A stretch of DNA of 64,000 nt from JAJYVT01 sp027339205 (GTDB taxonomy: Bacteria; Actinomycetota; Acidimicrobiia; Acidimicrobiales; RAAP-2): the NCBI GenBank assembly GCA_027339205.1, contig DAHWOV010000041.1, positions 28,919 to 92,918 on the forward strand. The letters run 5' to 3'. Made by a program: the position numbers and the translations under genes. Below, in pieces: positions 40,697 to 48,015 of this stretch (positions are counted from its first letter, which is position 1; each line of letters starts with the position of its first letter). Under the pieces are notes generated by a model. It searched no databases. It was not told where the DNA came from and saw only the letters and a list, made by a program, of their open reading frames with translations.

Positions 40697-42027
40697 TTCG
40701 CCCACCCCCGGGCGGCGCGGCGTGCCGCCTGTACGAGGGCGTGCACCGAGGACCGGAGGTCGGGTGGGGAGCTGTGGACGTCGCCAGCCCCCGCGGCGCT
40801 GCTCGCGCAGTACGACGGGGCCGGCGCGAGTCGCGGACGGTCGGCTGCGCGCCACGGGTCTGCGCAGTACTCGAGAAGGGGCACGGCGACCCGGTCCCAG
40901 CGGAACCGCTGGGCGACCGCTCGGACCGCCTCGCGCGCCGGCGGCGAGGTGGCCATCGTGCGTATGGCTTGCGCGACCGCGTCGACGTCGCCCGGCGGCA
41001 CCGCGACGCCGATGCCTTCGTCCTCGACGAGCTGGCTGAGGACGTCGCCCCTCGTCATCACCGTGGGCAAGCCTGCCCAGAGGTAGTCGAGCACCCGCGT
41101 GCGGAAGGAGAACCTGGCCTCGAGGTGCTCGAGGTTGGTGCTCACCCCCACGGTCGCCTCGAGGAGCGCCGCCCCGCGCTGCTCGTAGGGAACCCACGAC
41201 GAGTTGAACGCGACGCTTGAGGGGGTCATCCCGAGCTCCTGGGCCACGCTGCGCAGCTCGCGCGCGACGGGCATCTCGGGGATCTCGGGATTCGGATGGC
41301 CCATGCCCATGAAGACGAGGAAGATGTCCGGAAGCTCTGCGCGCAGCCGGTGGACCGCTCTCAGCACGGTGACGGGGTCCAGCCAGTCGTAGACGCCGCC
41401 CCCCCACAGCACGACCGGCCAGGGGTTCTTCCCCGGCGGCAAGACGGCGCCGAGCCCTGGGCCTTCACGCGTGGGAGGGGTGGCGGGCACGCCGAAGGGG
41501 ACGACGGCGAGCAGCCGCTCGAGGCCCTCGTCGCCTTGGTGGGTCCGGGCGTTGACTCGGCCCATTGCGGTCAACGATCCGAGCCAGAAGTCCCGCTGCC
41601 GCTCGCTCGCACACAGAAAGAAGTCGCCGCGCGCGAGATCCCGGTTGACGACCTGGACGAGCTGGCCGACGACCTCGTCGACGTGCTCGGCCGAGGATGC
41701 GCGCATGGCGAGGTTCTCCAGGTGGTAGGGGTCGTAGATGTCGATGACGACGGGCTTGTCGGTGGTGCGGGCGCACGGGTATCGCGTGACGACGCTCCCG
41801 GGCCCCACGAGCACCGTCATCCAGTCGCACAGCTCGGCGATAGTGCGCTCGTCTGCGAACCTCACGTCCATGCGAGGGTGACGCCGGCTGCACGCCACCG
41901 AGCTCGCGAGCGTCACGTCGTGCTCGCTCGAGAGGGACTCGGCGAGGTTCCACGCCCGGATCGCCGGGCCCGGCATCGTGTCGGTGAGAGGGTCGGTGGT
42001 GATGAACAGCAGTCGTTGGCGGGTCAT
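40693..42027 (-). CDS. GT4-like glycosyltransferase, paralogue of the divergent gene at 42222
   Basis: 444 aa. RLLFITTDPLTDTMPGPAIRAWNLAE opens a GT-B fold; DIYDPYHLENL, GDFFLCASERQRDFWLGSL, VVPFGVPATPPTR, LWGGGVYDWLDPVTVLRA, FMGMGHPNPEIPEMPV and FRTRVLDYLWAGLP (acceptor/donor sites) follow. The C-terminal half of the forward gene 42222-44489 has nearly the same blocks in the same order, so the two are inverted paralogues. ATG 42027 is preceded by a 14-codon frame that stops on it (cgATGA). Its stop overlaps the double GT4 gene. Confidence 0.87.
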   Translation of the reverse strand: MTRQRLLFITTDPLTDTMPGPAIRAWNLAESLSSEHDVTLASSVACSRRHPRMDVRFADERTIAELCDWMTVLVGPGSVVTRYPCARTTDKPVVIDIYDPYHLENLAMRASSAEHVDEVVGQLVQVVNRDLARGDFFLCASERQRDFWLGSLTAMGRVNARTHQGDEGLERLLAVVPFGVPATPPTREGPGLGAVLPPGKNPWPVVLWGGGVYDWLDPVTVLRAVHRLRAELPDIFLVFMGMGHPNPEIPEMPVARELRSVAQELGMTPSSVAFNSSWVPYEQRGAALLEATVGVSTNLEHLEARFSFRTRVLDYLWAGLPTVMTRGDVLSQLVEDEGIGVAVPPGDVDAVAQAIRTMATSPPAREAVRAVAQRFRWDRVAVPLLEYCADPWRAADRPRLAPAPSYCASSAAGAGDVHSSPPDLRSSVHALVQAARRAARGWAK

Positions 42028-42068
42028 CGCGGGCGGGGTCGAACCCTGGTGGGCAGGGCTACGATCAT
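42024..42068 (-). CDS. Candidate 14-aa leader ORF coupled to the GT4 gene
   Basis: Reverse strand: AAGGA stands seven bases before ATG 42068, which encodes MIVALPTRVRPRPR and stops at TGA 42024-42026, overlapping the ATG of the glycosyltransferase. Unlike the two other leader ORFs in this island it has a Shine-Dalgarno. It may be a leader peptide or simply a ribosome loading site. Confidence 0.4.
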   Translation of the reverse strand: MIVALPTRVRPRPR

Positions 42069-42096
42069 GGGTAGTCCTTAGCACCAGCACCACCCA

Positions 42097-42176
42097 GGCA
42101 CCAACGACCCCAGGCACCCACGACCCCCGGTACCCACGACCCCAGGTACCCACGACCCCCGGTACCCACGACCCTG
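42097..42176. repeat. Five 16-bp tandem repeats between divergent glycosyltransferase genes
   Basis: Units of GGTACCCACGACCCCN begin at 42097, 42113, 42129, 42145 and 42161. The first two have GGCACC in place of GGTACC, and the last base alternates A/C. A weaker copy precedes them (42081-42096). They fill the centre of the 194-base gap between the divergent starts 42027 and 42222. There are no spacers between units, so this is not a CRISPR. Possible roles are an operator array or a phase-variable promoter spacing element. Confidence 0.9.
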
Positions 42177-42221
42177 ACACCATCACCGGCACTGAGCGAG
42201 ACGTCGAGCGGTTGCCTCGTC

Positions 42222-44489
42222 GTGTGGGAAGGGCCTGAGGATCCCGGGCCCTCCTGGCCGCCCCGCCCCGGGGGCGGGAGCGCGGACGCGAGCGCGGACC
42301 TTGCCATCGGGCTCGTCCTCGCACGGGCGAGCGGAGATCGGCTCGCGACGCGCCGCAACCGTGCGATGGAAGGGACGCAGGAGACGTTTGTCTGCTTCGT
42401 CCCTCCGGGCTCCGAGGTGACGCCCGCCGACGTCACCGGCGGAGCGCGCCGCCTTTGCGCCGACCCCCAGCTGTCCGCCGTCGCCGTGGGCAGGAGCGAG
42501 CCGGGCTGCGACCAGGTGACCTTCTTCGGCTTGCCGTGGCGGGCCGAGCGCGGCCGGGCGAGCCGAGAGGTGCTCGCCGTCCGTGGCGCGGTGATGGTGT
42601 TCAGGCACGCGGCGTTGGAGGCGATCGGCGGGTATGCCGGTGATCTGGGTGACGCCGCGGCAGAGCTCGACGTCGGCTGGCGGCTGTGGCTGGCGGGCGG
42701 GAGCGTGGAGGACCTCCGGGCGCCCGTCGGGCGCCGGAGGCAGCCGGGAGAGACGGCGGACGCTGCGCAGGCGACGGCTCCGATCGGCCCGCGACGTGGC
42801 GACTTGGTCGACCCGGGCGATCTCGTGGACGCGCTCAAGGTCGCCTGGCGCTGTTTCGACGATGCGCGGGCTGCCGCGGCGATCGCGGGAGGGATGATCC
42901 TCGCGCCGCGCCTCGTGGGCGCGGGTGGCGCCGCGTCCGTGCTCGGGGTGCTGAGCGAGTCCATCGCAGCGTCCCTCGACGTCAGGACCGCTGTGCAGCG
43001 CACTCGCAAGCGAGCGGATGCTGAGCTCCTCCACCTGCTGGGCCGCCCGCTCGAGCTGCCGTGGCTCGAGCCTGCGATCGCGGCGCAGCTCGTGGACGAG
43101 CTGTCACTGGACGAGCTCTTCGGCCGGCGACGACGGGTGCTCGTCGTCACCGGAGACGTCGTCGGGGCCGGCATGGCCGGCCCGGCGATCCGGGCATGGC
43201 ACATGGCCGAGTGCTTGGCCGACGAGCACGACGTGGTCCTGGCCACGACGACGGGGCGCGTGTCGGGCGACAGCGCGGGCTTCCGCCTCGAGGCGCCAGA
43301 CGCCGCGCGGTTCGAGCAGCTCGTCGCATGGTGCGAGGTCGTCGTGGTGCAGGGGTACGTCCTGCTCCATGTCCCAGCGCTACGGCGCCCAGACAGGATC
43401 ATGGTGGTCGACGGCTACGACATCTTGCACCTCGAGGCGCTGGAGCTCTCCAAGCGCGCGCTGGGCTCGAGGGAGGAGCACGTCAGTGCCTCTCTGCACG
43501 CGCTCAACGACCAGGCGGCTCACGGGGACTTCTTCATCTGCGCGAGCGAGAAGCAGCGAGACTACTGGATCGGCCACCTCTCCGCGCTGGGGCGCGTCAA
43601 CGTCTCCACCTACGGTCGCGACCCCACCCTGCGCGCGCTCGTCGACGTCGTGCCCTTCGGGCTGCCCACGGGTGCGCCGACGCGGACCGGGCCCGGGCCG
43701 CGGACGACCGTCGCGGGGATCGGTCCGGACGATGACGTGCTGCTGTGGGCGGGTGGCATCTACGACTGGCTCGACCCGGTGATCCTCGTACGGGCGGTGG
43801 ACCGGTTGCGCAGCCGGCGTCCCAGGGTGCGGCTCGTCTTCATGGGGATGCGACACCCGAATCCCGAGGTCCCCGTCATGTCGGCGGCGCTCGAGGCGCG
43901 CCAGGTCGCCCGTGCGCTCGGGATCGAGGGCATCCACGTCTTCTTCAACGACGGCTGGGTCCCCTACGACAGCCGCCAGAACTGGCTGCTCGACGCGGAC
44001 ATCGGCGTCAGCACGCACCTCGAGCACGCAGAGACGGCCTTCGCCTTCCGGACCCGTCTGCTCGACTACCTGTGGGCGGGACTTCCGGTCGTCGCGACGG
44101 CGGGTGACGCGTTCGCTGACCTGATCGTCGAAGAGGGGCTGGGGCGCGTCGTCGCCCCCGGGGACGTCGAGGGGCTCGAGCACGCCCTCCACGAGCTGCT
44201 GAGCGACCCGCAGGCGTTTGAGGAGTGCCGGGACAACATCGCGCGGGTGCGCCAGTCCTTCGAGTGGCCGACGACGTTGCAGCCGCTCCTCCGCTTCTGC
44301 CGGGAGCCCTCGCGCGCCGCGGACAGGCTCACAGCGCCGCTGCGCGAAGGTTCGGACGGAGCACTTGCCCGCCTCATGCGGCGGACGCGGACCGCGGCCG
44401 CGCTCTACGCACAAGGCGGCGGCCAGGCAGTGCGGGGGGCCGTCGGCCAGCGGCTGCGCCGCGCGAGGGCGACCGACCAGCGGCCTTGA
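42222..44489 (+). CDS. GT2-like/GT4 fusion glycosyltransferase
   Basis: 755 aa. Residues 1 to about 290 resemble a GT2 domain that has lost parts: LVLARASGDRLATRRNRAM, VCFVPPGSEV, FFGLPWRAERGRASREV, AALEAIGGYAGDLGDAAAELDVGWRLW. Residues about 300-700 are a GT4 domain (RVLVVTGDVVGAGMAGPAIRAWHMAE, VVDGYDILHLEAL, GDFFICASEKQRDYW, LWAGGIYDWLDPVILVRAV, FMGMRHPNPEVPVMS, FRTRLLDYLWAGLP) closely matching the reverse-strand neighbour. GTG 42222 is the first usable start after the 16-bp repeats. The last 20 bases before the convergent ppx contain a short GCTCCGGAGC palindrome. Confidence 0.85.
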   Translation: MWEGPEDPGPSWPPRPGGGSADASADLAIGLVLARASGDRLATRRNRAMEGTQETFVCFVPPGSEVTPADVTGGARRLCADPQLSAVAVGRSEPGCDQVTFFGLPWRAERGRASREVLAVRGAVMVFRHAALEAIGGYAGDLGDAAAELDVGWRLWLAGGSVEDLRAPVGRRRQPGETADAAQATAPIGPRRGDLVDPGDLVDALKVAWRCFDDARAAAAIAGGMILAPRLVGAGGAASVLGVLSESIAASLDVRTAVQRTRKRADAELLHLLGRPLELPWLEPAIAAQLVDELSLDELFGRRRRVLVVTGDVVGAGMAGPAIRAWHMAECLADEHDVVLATTTGRVSGDSAGFRLEAPDAARFEQLVAWCEVVVVQGYVLLHVPALRRPDRIMVVDGYDILHLEALELSKRALGSREEHVSASLHALNDQAAHGDFFICASEKQRDYWIGHLSALGRVNVSTYGRDPTLRALVDVVPFGLPTGAPTRTGPGPRTTVAGIGPDDDVLLWAGGIYDWLDPVILVRAVDRLRSRRPRVRLVFMGMRHPNPEVPVMSAALEARQVARALGIEGIHVFFNDGWVPYDSRQNWLLDADIGVSTHLEHAETAFAFRTRLLDYLWAGLPVVATAGDAFADLIVEEGLGRVVAPGDVEGLEHALHELLSDPQAFEECRDNIARVRQSFEWPTTLQPLLRFCREPSRAADRLTAPLREGSDGALARLMRRTRTAAALYAQGGGQAVRGAVGQRLRRARATDQRP

Positions 44490-44509
44490 CGCTCCGGAGC
44501 GCAGGGGAC

Positions 44510-45484
44510 CTACTCTGGCCCGGCAGCGTCGCCTGCGACCTTGGTGCTCGCGATGCTCGCGACGAGGCCGTCGAGAATGTCGGACTCCGAGACCACGCAG
44601 CGGGTGAACCCGAACCGGCGCATGACCTCTCGCAGGACCAACGCGCCGCCGACGATGACGTCCTCGCGGCCCGGGGCCATCCCGGGGCGTGCTTTGCGTG
44701 CTGCGACGGGCTCGGCAGCGAGCCTCGCCGTCCACTCCTCGACCGTCTCGACCGATAGCTCCGAGTGGTGCACCCGCCGCCACTCCTGCGCGGGCCATCG
44801 GTGCGCGAGCATCGACAGCGTCGTGACGGTCCCTGCCAGCCCGACCAGCGTCGCCCGCCGGTGGGCCGAGCGAAGCACGGACAAGGCCGCCGCCGCACCC
44901 TCGAGGGCCGCCCCGATGACGGCAGTCGCCCGCTCGAGCTCCGCAGGGAGCGGGGGGTCATGGTGCAGGTACCGCTCGGTCAGCCGGACGCACCCGAGGT
45001 CCAAGGAGACCACGCGCGGGTCGTCGCGTCCTTCGGCGCGCGCGGTCAGCTCCGTGGAGCCGCCTCCGATGTCCAGGACCACATAGGGTCCTGCGTGCGC
45101 GTCGAGGTCCGAGACGGCACCGGCGTACGCAAGCCGCCCCTCCTCGTCTCCCGAGAGCACCTCGATGGTCCTCCCGGCAGCCTCGGCGGCGGCGCCGAGG
45201 AAGTCCCGCCCGTTCGAGGCGTCTCGCACCGCGGACGTCGCGACGACCCGCGCGTCCGCGACGCCGAGCTGGTCCATCCGCGCGCGGTAGTCGCGCAGCA
45301 CGTCGACCGTGCGCGCGATCGCGGCGGGGGACAGGGTGTGCGTCGCGTCGACGCCCTCGCCGAGCCGCGTGACCCGGAGCTCTCGGGCGAGCTCGCTCCC
45401 GTCGTCGCCGACGATCAGGAGCCGCGTCGAATTCGTCCCGCAGTCGACGGCGGCGGCGGCCGAGGCCGTGCGCGAGCCGCTCAC
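44510..45484 (-). CDS. ppx: Exopolyphosphatase / guanosine pentaphosphatase (Ppx/GppA)
   Basis: 324 aa, ASKHA fold, the short actinobacterial form. AVDCGTNSTRLLI (phosphate 1), VATSAVRDASNGRDF, LSGDEEGRLAYAGA, VVLDIGGGSTEL (phosphate 2) and GLAGTVTTLSML are all present. It removes terminal phosphate from polyP or pppGpp. In mycobacteria this gene follows DUF501 directly; here eight kilobases of glycosyltransferase genes intervene and ppx lies on the opposite strand. GTG 45484 overlaps the stop of the GT2 gene upstream. Confidence 0.94.
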   Translation of the reverse strand: MSGSRTASAAAAVDCGTNSTRLLIVGDDGSELARELRVTRLGEGVDATHTLSPAAIARTVDVLRDYRARMDQLGVADARVVATSAVRDASNGRDFLGAAAEAAGRTIEVLSGDEEGRLAYAGAVSDLDAHAGPYVVLDIGGGSTELTARAEGRDDPRVVSLDLGCVRLTERYLHHDPPLPAELERATAVIGAALEGAAAALSVLRSAHRRATLVGLAGTVTTLSMLAHRWPAQEWRRVHHSELSVETVEEWTARLAAEPVAARKARPGMAPGREDVIVGGALVLREVMRRFGFTRCVVSESDILDGLVASIASTKVAGDAAGPE

Positions 45485-46200
45485 TGGCGGGTGAAGCGGA
45501 ACTTCACGAGCGCCCACAGCGCCTTGAACCCGTCGCGCCAGGTGATCTTCTTACCCTCGTCGGGCTCGCGCCCTGCGTAGCTGATCGGCACCTCGTAGAT
45601 CCGGTAACCCCTGCGGAGGACCTTCGCGGTGATCTCGGGCTCGAAGTCGAACCGGTCCGAGGTGATCGTGATCCCCTCGAGGACCCGGCGGTCGAAGACC
45701 TTGTAGCAGGTCTCCATGTCCGAGAGCGTCGACGCGTACAGGACGTTGGTGACGAGCGAGAGGAACCGGTTCCCGATCCAGTGGAGCAACAGCATGTTCT
45801 TCCTCGCCCCGGTGAACCTGCTGCCGTAGACGACGTGGGCCTTTCGCTTGAGGATCGGCTCGAGGAGCGCAGGCCAGTCGTCGGGGTCGTACTCGAGATC
45901 GGCGTCTTGGATGATCACCAGGTCTCCCCTCGCCTGGCCCAAGCCCGTGCGGATCGCCGCGCCCTTTCCCAGGTTGCGCTCGTGACGGACCACCCTCACC
46001 GTCGAGTCGCTGATCGCGTTCAGGACCTGGTCGGTGCCGTCGGTCGACCCGTCGTCGACGACGACGACGTCTACGAGCACGGGCACCTCGGCCGTCCTCA
46101 CCCGCCGGATGATCTCCGCGACGGTGCTCCGCTCGTTGTACACCGGCACGATCACCGTCATCGTCCGGTACTCCATTTCCCCAAGCTCGCGTGCTCGCAT
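45481..46200 (-). CDS. GT2 glycosyltransferase, polyprenyl-phosphate mannosyltransferase-like
   Basis: 239 aa soluble GT2. TVIVPVYNERSTVAEIIRRV, VVVVDDGSTDGT, NLGKGAAIRTGL, IQDADLEYDPDDWPALLEPI (DxD metal site) and SRFDFEPEITAKVLRRGYRIYEVPISYAGR are the dolichyl-/undecaprenyl-phosphate sugar transferase pattern. It would charge a lipid carrier with a hexose for membrane GT-C enzymes. ATG 46200 has GGGGA six bases before it, and an 18-codon frame stops on it (TGATG); ATG 46176 is an alternative. It overlaps ppx downstream. Confidence 0.92.
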   Translation of the reverse strand: MRARELGEMEYRTMTVIVPVYNERSTVAEIIRRVRTAEVPVLVDVVVVDDGSTDGTDQVLNAISDSTVRVVRHERNLGKGAAIRTGLGQARGDLVIIQDADLEYDPDDWPALLEPILKRKAHVVYGSRFTGARKNMLLLHWIGNRFLSLVTNVLYASTLSDMETCYKVFDRRVLEGITITSDRFDFEPEITAKVLRRGYRIYEVPISYAGREPDEGKKITWRDGFKALWALVKFRFTRQ

Positions 46201-46256
46201 CAGCGTCCCCGGCGGCCGCCTGCCCGGCGGCGTGCTTCGCGCGACAGCTCGTCCAC
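46200..46256 (-). CDS. Candidate 18-aa leader ORF coupled to the GT2 gene
   Basis: Reverse strand: TACCGT (46263-46268), six bases, then GTG 46256 encoding MDELSREARRRAGGRRGR, stop TGA 46200-46202 overlapping the ATG of the GT2 gene. Same layout as the leader ORF at 37971-38012. Confidence 0.4.
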   Translation of the reverse strand: MDELSREARRRAGGRRGR

Positions 46257-46262
46257 GGCGCG

Positions 46263-46268
46263 ACGGTA
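46263..46268 (-). promoter_or_regulatory. Candidate -10 hexamer (TACCGT) before the leader ORF at 46256
   Basis: Ends six bases before GTG 46256 on the reverse strand. The rest of the 160-base gap to 46360 holds no gene I can support. Confidence 0.4.
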
Positions 46269-46360
46269 CCCGACGATCGGCCGAGCATCGGGTACCTGCG
46301 ACGGCCCGGCGGGTGCTGCGGCGCTGATCGCTCGCGGCCCCAGGGGCGTGGCTTGCGGCG

Positions 46361-47473
46361 TCAGGTGGGGTCGCTCAGAGGCGCCCCGATCTGGCCCAAC
46401 GCCACCTCGAGCCTCCTCACGAGGCCCTCGGGATCGCCGTACCAGTGGTCCGCAGCTGCCCGCCCAGCGGAGCCGAGCGCTTCGCGGACCGCCGGATCGA
46501 AGAGCGCGTCAGCGCAGGAGAGAAGCTCGGCCGTCGACGAGAACCGCAGCCCGCCACGTTCTGCGATGCCGTCGGCCGCCGAGCCCGCGGGCACGGCGAC
46601 GGGCACGCCGTAGCGGAGCGACTCGATGCACTCGCGCGCGAAGACGCCGCCAGGAAGCAGGTCGACGAGACCGGTCGCCTGCGCCATGAGGATCCACAGG
46701 TCCATGCGGCTGTGGACGCCGAACGCCGCGATGCAAGAGCGCGACCGCCAGACCCGGGCGACCCCTCCTTCGACGACGACGACGTGCCGGCGGGGGAACC
46801 GCGCGAGCAGCCAGCTTGCGCTTGGCGACGGGCAGGTGTCGACGGGTGCACCCGGTCGATCTCCCAGGACCAGCAGGTAGTCCGAGATCGTCCGCAGGCC
46901 GTAGTGCCGCCGGGCGCTCGCCCCGGGATGGACCCGCGCGTAGAGCCCGGTACGGTGCACCGCCGGGCTCCGCGTTACGCCCCCGGCCCCGCCGCCGGCC
47001 CTCCCCTCTCCTCCACTCTGGGGCAGATCGACCGCGAGGATCGCTGCGGCACGCGGCCCCTCCGCCCTGTCCGTCTCGTCGATCCGCGCCGCCCGGCCGA
47101 CGTGCAGCACCGGTGCGTCCGGGGCCACCGAGGCAGCGAGGGCCGCTGCGGCGTAATCTCCGGCTTCGACGAGCACCGCCCGGTAGCGCCCGGCCAGCAC
47201 GGCCCGGTCGCGCCCGGCGGGCACGGCCGCTTCGACGAGCCACCCGTCTGCGGCGCCGGACCCGACGGCGGTGCCGGTCCCCCCGACGGGGACGCCGACG
47301 GGAGTGAGGTCGAACGCGCCGTCTGCGACCACAGGCCCGTCTCCGGGGACGAAGACGTCGACCGCCGAGAGGCGCGAGAGCGCGCCGGCGATGCTCCTCG
47401 TCGCCGCGGCGGCCTCTGTCCTTGGCGCGCGGGTCCACGATGCCGAGAAGACGGCGATTGCCAGGTCGCTCAT
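46361..47473 (-). CDS. GT-B glycosyltransferase-like protein
   Basis: 370 aa. The N-terminal half is Ala/Val-rich with AIAVFSASWTRAPRTEAAAATRS, the C-terminal half carries the better preserved site: YLLVLGDRPG, VDLLPGGVFARECIESLRYGVPVAVPAGSAADGIAERGGLRF and a final helix with PEGLVRRLEVAL, the donor-binding pattern of GT4-like enzymes. The canonical E-x7-E motif is partly visible (ECIESLRYG). The N-terminal acceptor domain is weakly conserved and could be degenerate. ATG 47473 overlaps the stop of the coiled-coil gene upstream. Confidence 0.7.
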   Translation of the reverse strand: MSDLAIAVFSASWTRAPRTEAAAATRSIAGALSRLSAVDVFVPGDGPVVADGAFDLTPVGVPVGGTGTAVGSGAADGWLVEAAVPAGRDRAVLAGRYRAVLVEAGDYAAAALAASVAPDAPVLHVGRAARIDETDRAEGPRAAAILAVDLPQSGGEGRAGGGAGGVTRSPAVHRTGLYARVHPGASARRHYGLRTISDYLLVLGDRPGAPVDTCPSPSASWLLARFPRRHVVVVEGGVARVWRSRSCIAAFGVHSRMDLWILMAQATGLVDLLPGGVFARECIESLRYGVPVAVPAGSAADGIAERGGLRFSSTAELLSCADALFDPAVREALGSAGRAAADHWYGDPEGLVRRLEVALGQIGAPLSDPT

Positions 47474-48015
47474 CCGTCGGCGTCGCGGGGTCGACCCGGC
47501 TCCGTGTCGCGGCGCGACGGCTCTTGGGGCACGGGCAGGTCGAGCGCGCCGAGCGCAGCCTGCACGCGGACGAGGTCCTCGCTCAGCCGATCGACCACGT
47601 CCTGCACGAGCCGCTCGAGGTGCCCCATCCGAGTCGTGACGTCGTCGAGCCGTTCGGCGAGCGCAGCGATCGCGCGCACGAGGTCACCCATAAACTCGCG
47701 ATCTGCCCCCGCGTCCGCTCTCGCGACCGCCGCGACGCGGGCCCTGACCTTCGCCCGCACGCCTCCGGCCCCCCCGCCGGCGCGCTCTGACCCAGCGGCT
47801 CCCCGCTCGGTGCGCGACGACTCGGCTTGCGCGCTCTGCACGAGCCGGGCGAACTTCACGTGCAGGGAGGAGATCTCTTCGGAGTCCCCGACCGGTGGGG
47901 GCAAGGGCGCAGGTTCGGCCGCGCTCGAGAGCATCCGGGGAGTTGCGGGGAACGGGGACCGGGCGCCCTCCCGGCCGTGACCCTCCTGCCCGGCCCCGCT
48001 CAGCCCTCCGGCCAT
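47470..48015 (-). CDS. Coiled-coil protein of the glycan cluster, function unknown
   Basis: 181 aa from ATG 48015, overlapping the upstream GT2 gene by 16 bases. A polar Pro/Ser/Gly N-terminus, then a basic region (RAKVRARVAAVARA) and a long amphipathic helix (AIAALAERLDDVTTRMGHLERLVQDVVDRLSEDLVRVQAALG) that should form a coiled coil. No enzyme motif and no membrane segment are visible. In glycan clusters similar small coiled-coil proteins act as chain-length rulers or scaffolds; that is a suggestion from context only. Start uncertain; an internal ATG lies about 27 codons later. Confidence 0.6.
   Translation of the reverse strand: MAGGLSGAGQEGHGREGARSPFPATPRMLSSAAEPAPLPPPVGDSEEISSLHVKFARLVQSAQAESSRTERGAAGSERAGGGAGGVRAKVRARVAAVARADAGADREFMGDLVRAIAALAERLDDVTTRMGHLERLVQDVVDRLSEDLVRVQAALGALDLPVPQEPSRRDTEPGRPRDADG

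Noticed and set aside
42097..42176. CRISPR array
   Set aside because: The 16-bp units are contiguous with no unique spacers, and no cas gene is near.
44490..44509. Rho-independent terminator between the GT2/GT4 fusion and ppx
   Set aside because: GCTCCGGAGC is a short palindrome with no following T run.
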